From NCBI GenBank assembly GCA_021735115.1, contig JAIPHQ010000041.1, positions 1-6,641 of the forward strand: a stretch of DNA of 6,641 bases, in the 5' to 3' direction. Of this stretch, positions 4,552 through 6,641 are shown one piece after another; position 1 is the first letter of the stretch; every line of letters starts with the position of its first letter. A model generated the notes under the pieces. It made no database searches and was not told where the DNA came from. It was given only the letters and a program-made list of their open reading frames with translations. The stretch comes from Candidatus Omnitrophota bacterium (GTDB lineage: Bacteria; Omnitrophota; Koll11; Duberdicusellales; 4484-171). A program made the position numbers and the translations under genes.

Positions 4552-5355
4552 ATGAAAGATTATTTATTAGAGTTAGTTTCTTCTGTTGACGGAGAAAATA
4601 AAAAGCTGAATATAATGAGAGAGTACCTTCAATCTTATATACTAAGAATTTTGTTTGAAAGAAAGTTTTTTGATCATTCTGCTTTTGTTGGCGGTACTGC
4701 TTTAAGATTTTTATATGAGCTGCCGAGATTTTCTCAAGACCTAGATTTTTCTTTAATCAAGAAGGATAATTTTTCTTTTTCTGAAATTATTGAATTTTTG
4801 CAAACAAAGCTTTCTTCATCGGGGTATAAAGTAAATATTAAATATAGTGAAAAAAATGTAGTCTATTCGGCAATGGCAAAGTTTAGCCAGTTATTGTTTG
4901 AAGTTGGCTTATCACCTTTGCAAGACAGAAATTTTTCAGTAAAGATTGAGGTTGATTCTAATCCGCCTCAAGGCGCAAGAGTAGAAGATAAGTTAATTAA
5001 TAAGTATTTTCCCCTTTCTTTTCTAAGTTATGACTTAAGTTCTTTGTTTGCCGGTAAGCTGCATGCATTATTAACCCGAAAATATGCAAAGGGAAGAGAT
5101 TTTTTTGATTTAGGTTGGTATCTTTCTCGGTGGCAGGATATTTGTCCGAATTTAAAGTTACTATCTAATGCTTTAAAGCAAACTGGATGGAAGGCGGATT
5201 TTCCAACTGAAGATAATTGGCGGAATTTTTTATATGAGGTCGTTGATAATACAGATTGGAACTTAGTAAAAAAGGATGTTGAAACTTTTTTGGAGCGTCG
5301 GGCAGATTTAGAAATTTTTAATAAAGAAAATATATTAAAACTTATCAAAAATTAA
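4552..5355 (+). CDS. AbiEii/AbiGii-family nucleotidyltransferase toxin, second copy
   Basis: A 267-residue protein from the ATG at 4552. An in-frame TTG at 4516 would overlap the antitoxin gene and add 12 residues unlike the family; MKDYLLELVSS is the usual N-terminus. Nucleotidyltransferase motifs are present: GGTALRFLYELPRFSQDLDF (47-66) with the metal-binding D63 and D65, an acidic strand KIEVD (131-135), and GKLHALLTRKYAKGRDFFDL (168-187) with K169, R182, D183 and D186. It is predicted to be the toxin of the module, transferring nucleotides to an RNA or nucleotide target; the actual substrate is unknown. It begins 10 bp after its antitoxin gene, and xseA begins 3 bp after it, so all three may share one transcript. 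It is distinct from the AbiEii at 2115 in length and motif wording. It looks intact. Confidence 0.93.
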   Translation: MKDYLLELVSSVDGENKKLNIMREYLQSYILRILFERKFFDHSAFVGGTALRFLYELPRFSQDLDFSLIKKDNFSFSEIIEFLQTKLSSSGYKVNIKYSEKNVVYSAMAKFSQLLFEVGLSPLQDRNFSVKIEVDSNPPQGARVEDKLINKYFPLSFLSYDLSSLFAGKLHALLTRKYAKGRDFFDLGWYLSRWQDICPNLKLLSNALKQTGWKADFPTEDNWRNFLYEVVDNTDWNLVKKDVETFLERRADLEIFNKENILKLIKN

Positions 5356-5358
5356 GTT

Positions 5359-6641
5359 ATGAATAAACCAAGGCAGATGAATATGGATGACCTAAATAGC
5401 AAAGAAAAAGTCTATTCAATCCTAGAACTTAATAGTGCGGTAAAGGATGCGATAAAGGCAAAGTTTTCCCAGTATATCTGGGTTTGTGGTGAAATTCAGG
5501 ATATGCGAGCATCCCGAGGTAGAGGTCATGTCTACTTTAATTGTGTAGAAAAAGACCCTGACTCAGATACAATTATTGCTCAAGTTTCGGCAGCTTTGTT
5601 TGCCGGCAGAGTTCCTAAGATATTTAATAAATTAAAATCAGTTGATCCGGAATTTAAGTTAAAAAATGATATAGAAGTCAAGCTTCTCTGTCAAATTGAT
5701 CTTTATCCTAAAAGTGGCCGGTACAATATTATTGTAGTTGATATTGATCCTGTTTATACCTTAGGTAAAATTGCTCAAAACCGGCAGAAGATTATTGCTG
5801 ACCTAAAGAAAAGAAATCTCTTAGATAAAAATAAAGAACAACTATTTCCCCAACTCCCGCTTAAGGTTGGTTTGATTACTTCACTTAACTCAGCGGCTTT
5901 TGCTGATTTTACCAATGAATTGGATTCAAGCGGTTTTGGGTTTAAGGTTTTTGCCTGTGGAGCTCATATGCAAGGGAAATTAGTTGAGCCAGATGTAGTC
6001 AAGGCCTTAGATTATTTTAATCAACTAGAAAAAGAAAAATTAGATGTAATAGTTATAACCAGGGGCGGTGGCTCAACTGCTGATTTAAGTTATTTTGATA
6101 GCAAAAAAATAGCTGAAAAAATAGCCAGTCTTGATTTTCCGGTGGTGGCTGCGGTAGGCCATCAAATCAATACAACCATAATTGACTTAATGGCTCATAC
6201 CAGCTGTAAGACTCCGACTGCAGCTGGAAAGTTTTTAGTTGATAAGGTTCAATCATTTTTAGATAATTTGGGAGAAACAGAGAGATTAATTTTAGAAAAA
6301 TCAGCCGAAATCTTAGAAAACCAAAATCAAACCTTGCAAAACACAGCTTTAAGATTTGATTCGGCAGTAAGCGGATATTTTCAGATTCAAAAAGAGACTC
6401 TTTTAGAAGCAAAGCATTCGGTAGTAAATTTATCAAAGATGTATCTTCAGGATCAAAAAAATAAAATCACCAATATCGGAAAAGATATAGGTTCTTACGG
6501 TAAAAAATTATTAATTGATAGTAAAAACTATCTTAGCCATATCGATGAAAAGATTAAATTGCTTAATCCGAAAAATATTTTAAAACGAGGTTATTCGGTA
6601 ACTTACCTAAAGGATAAGGCGGTAAAGAGTATTAATGATCT
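5359..6641 (+). CDS. xseA: Exodeoxyribonuclease VII large subunit (3' end cut by window)
   Basis: 427 complete codons run to the window edge without a stop. An N-terminal OB-fold domain (about 18-133; YSILELNSAVK, WVCGEI, GHVYFNC) binds single-stranded DNA. The catalytic domain has GLITSLNSAAFADF (171-184), RGGGSTADL (235-243), VGHQINTTIIDLMAHT (266-281) and KTPTAAG (284-290). A long coiled-coil-like helical part follows (about 295-400), then the C-terminal LNPKNILKRGYSV (402-414). With the small subunit XseB it degrades single-stranded DNA to oligonucleotides in repair and recombination. The usual VGHExDxT motif reads VGHQINTT here, a variant also found in some other lineages. The start is uncertain: ATG 5359, 3 bp after the toxin stop, or ATG 5377 or 5383; AAGG at 5370-5373 gives 5383 the best spacing. 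No separate promoter is evident. Confidence 0.93.
   Translation, partial: MNKPRQMNMDDLNSKEKVYSILELNSAVKDAIKAKFSQYIWVCGEIQDMRASRGRGHVYFNCVEKDPDSDTIIAQVSAALFAGRVPKIFNKLKSVDPEFKLKNDIEVKLLCQIDLYPKSGRYNIIVVDIDPVYTLGKIAQNRQKIIADLKKRNLLDKNKEQLFPQLPLKVGLITSLNSAAFADFTNELDSSGFGFKVFACGAHMQGKLVEPDVVKALDYFNQLEKEKLDVIVITRGGGSTADLSYFDSKKIAEKIASLDFPVVAAVGHQINTTIIDLMAHTSCKTPTAAGKFLVDKVQSFLDNLGETERLILEKSAEILENQNQTLQNTALRFDSAVSGYFQIQKETLLEAKHSVVNLSKMYLQDQKNKITNIGKDIGSYGKKLLIDSKNYLSHIDEKIKLLNPKNILKRGYSVTYLKDKAVKSIND

Noticed and set aside
5028..5348. 106-residue minus-strand open frame
   Set aside because: It is antisense to the well-supported AbiEii gene and shows no recognisable protein pattern.
6167..6436. 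89-residue minus-strand open frame
   Set aside because: It is antisense to conserved xseA catalytic and helical regions; low-complexity leucine-rich translation only.

Overview
The window is AT-rich bacterial DNA with every gene on the + strand. It reads as a compact accessory island of toxin-antitoxin / phage-defence modules butted against one housekeeping gene, xseA. I cannot name the organism. The base composition, the GHQ-type XseA and the crowd of DUF4143 / AbiE / BrnTA genes would suit an uncultured, AT-rich Gram-negative or candidate-phylum genome (an Omnitrophota-like lineage is one guess), but nothing here proves it.

Layout. (1) 1-1095: a 5'-truncated AAA-type ATPase with a DUF4143 C-terminus. 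(2) 1095-1191: first copy of an imperfect ~97-bp direct repeat with a GC-rich hairpin, followed by ~100 bp of plain AT-rich DNA and a strong sigma70-type promoter. (3) 1329-3032: a type IV AbiE pair, AbiEi antitoxin/repressor then AbiEii nucleotidyltransferase toxin. (4) 3087-3182: second copy of the repeat, running into a hairpin and a second strong promoter. (5) 3249-3819: a type II BrnT/BrnA-like pair, toxin first. (6) 3933-5355: a second AbiE pair from different AbiEi and AbiEii subfamilies. (7) 5359 to the window end: xseA, the exonuclease VII large subunit, truncated at its 3' end and starting 3 bp after the second AbiEii stop.

How it works together. Each of the three two-gene modules has its own promoter. 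In all three the predicted -10 box lies only 7-9 bp before the start codon of the first gene, so the transcripts should be leaderless or nearly so. Each -10 box also overlaps a palindrome, a plausible autorepression site for the module's own antitoxin (winged-helix AbiEi in two cases, ribbon-helix-helix BrnA in one). xseA shows no convincing promoter of its own and may be read from the second AbiE operon.

The observation most worth following is that the first AbiE module sits exactly between the two copies of the ~97-bp repeat, which differ almost only by transitions. This suggests a repeat-bounded cassette or a pair of old REP/MITE-like insertions. No tRNA, rRNA, CRISPR array or transposase gene was seen.
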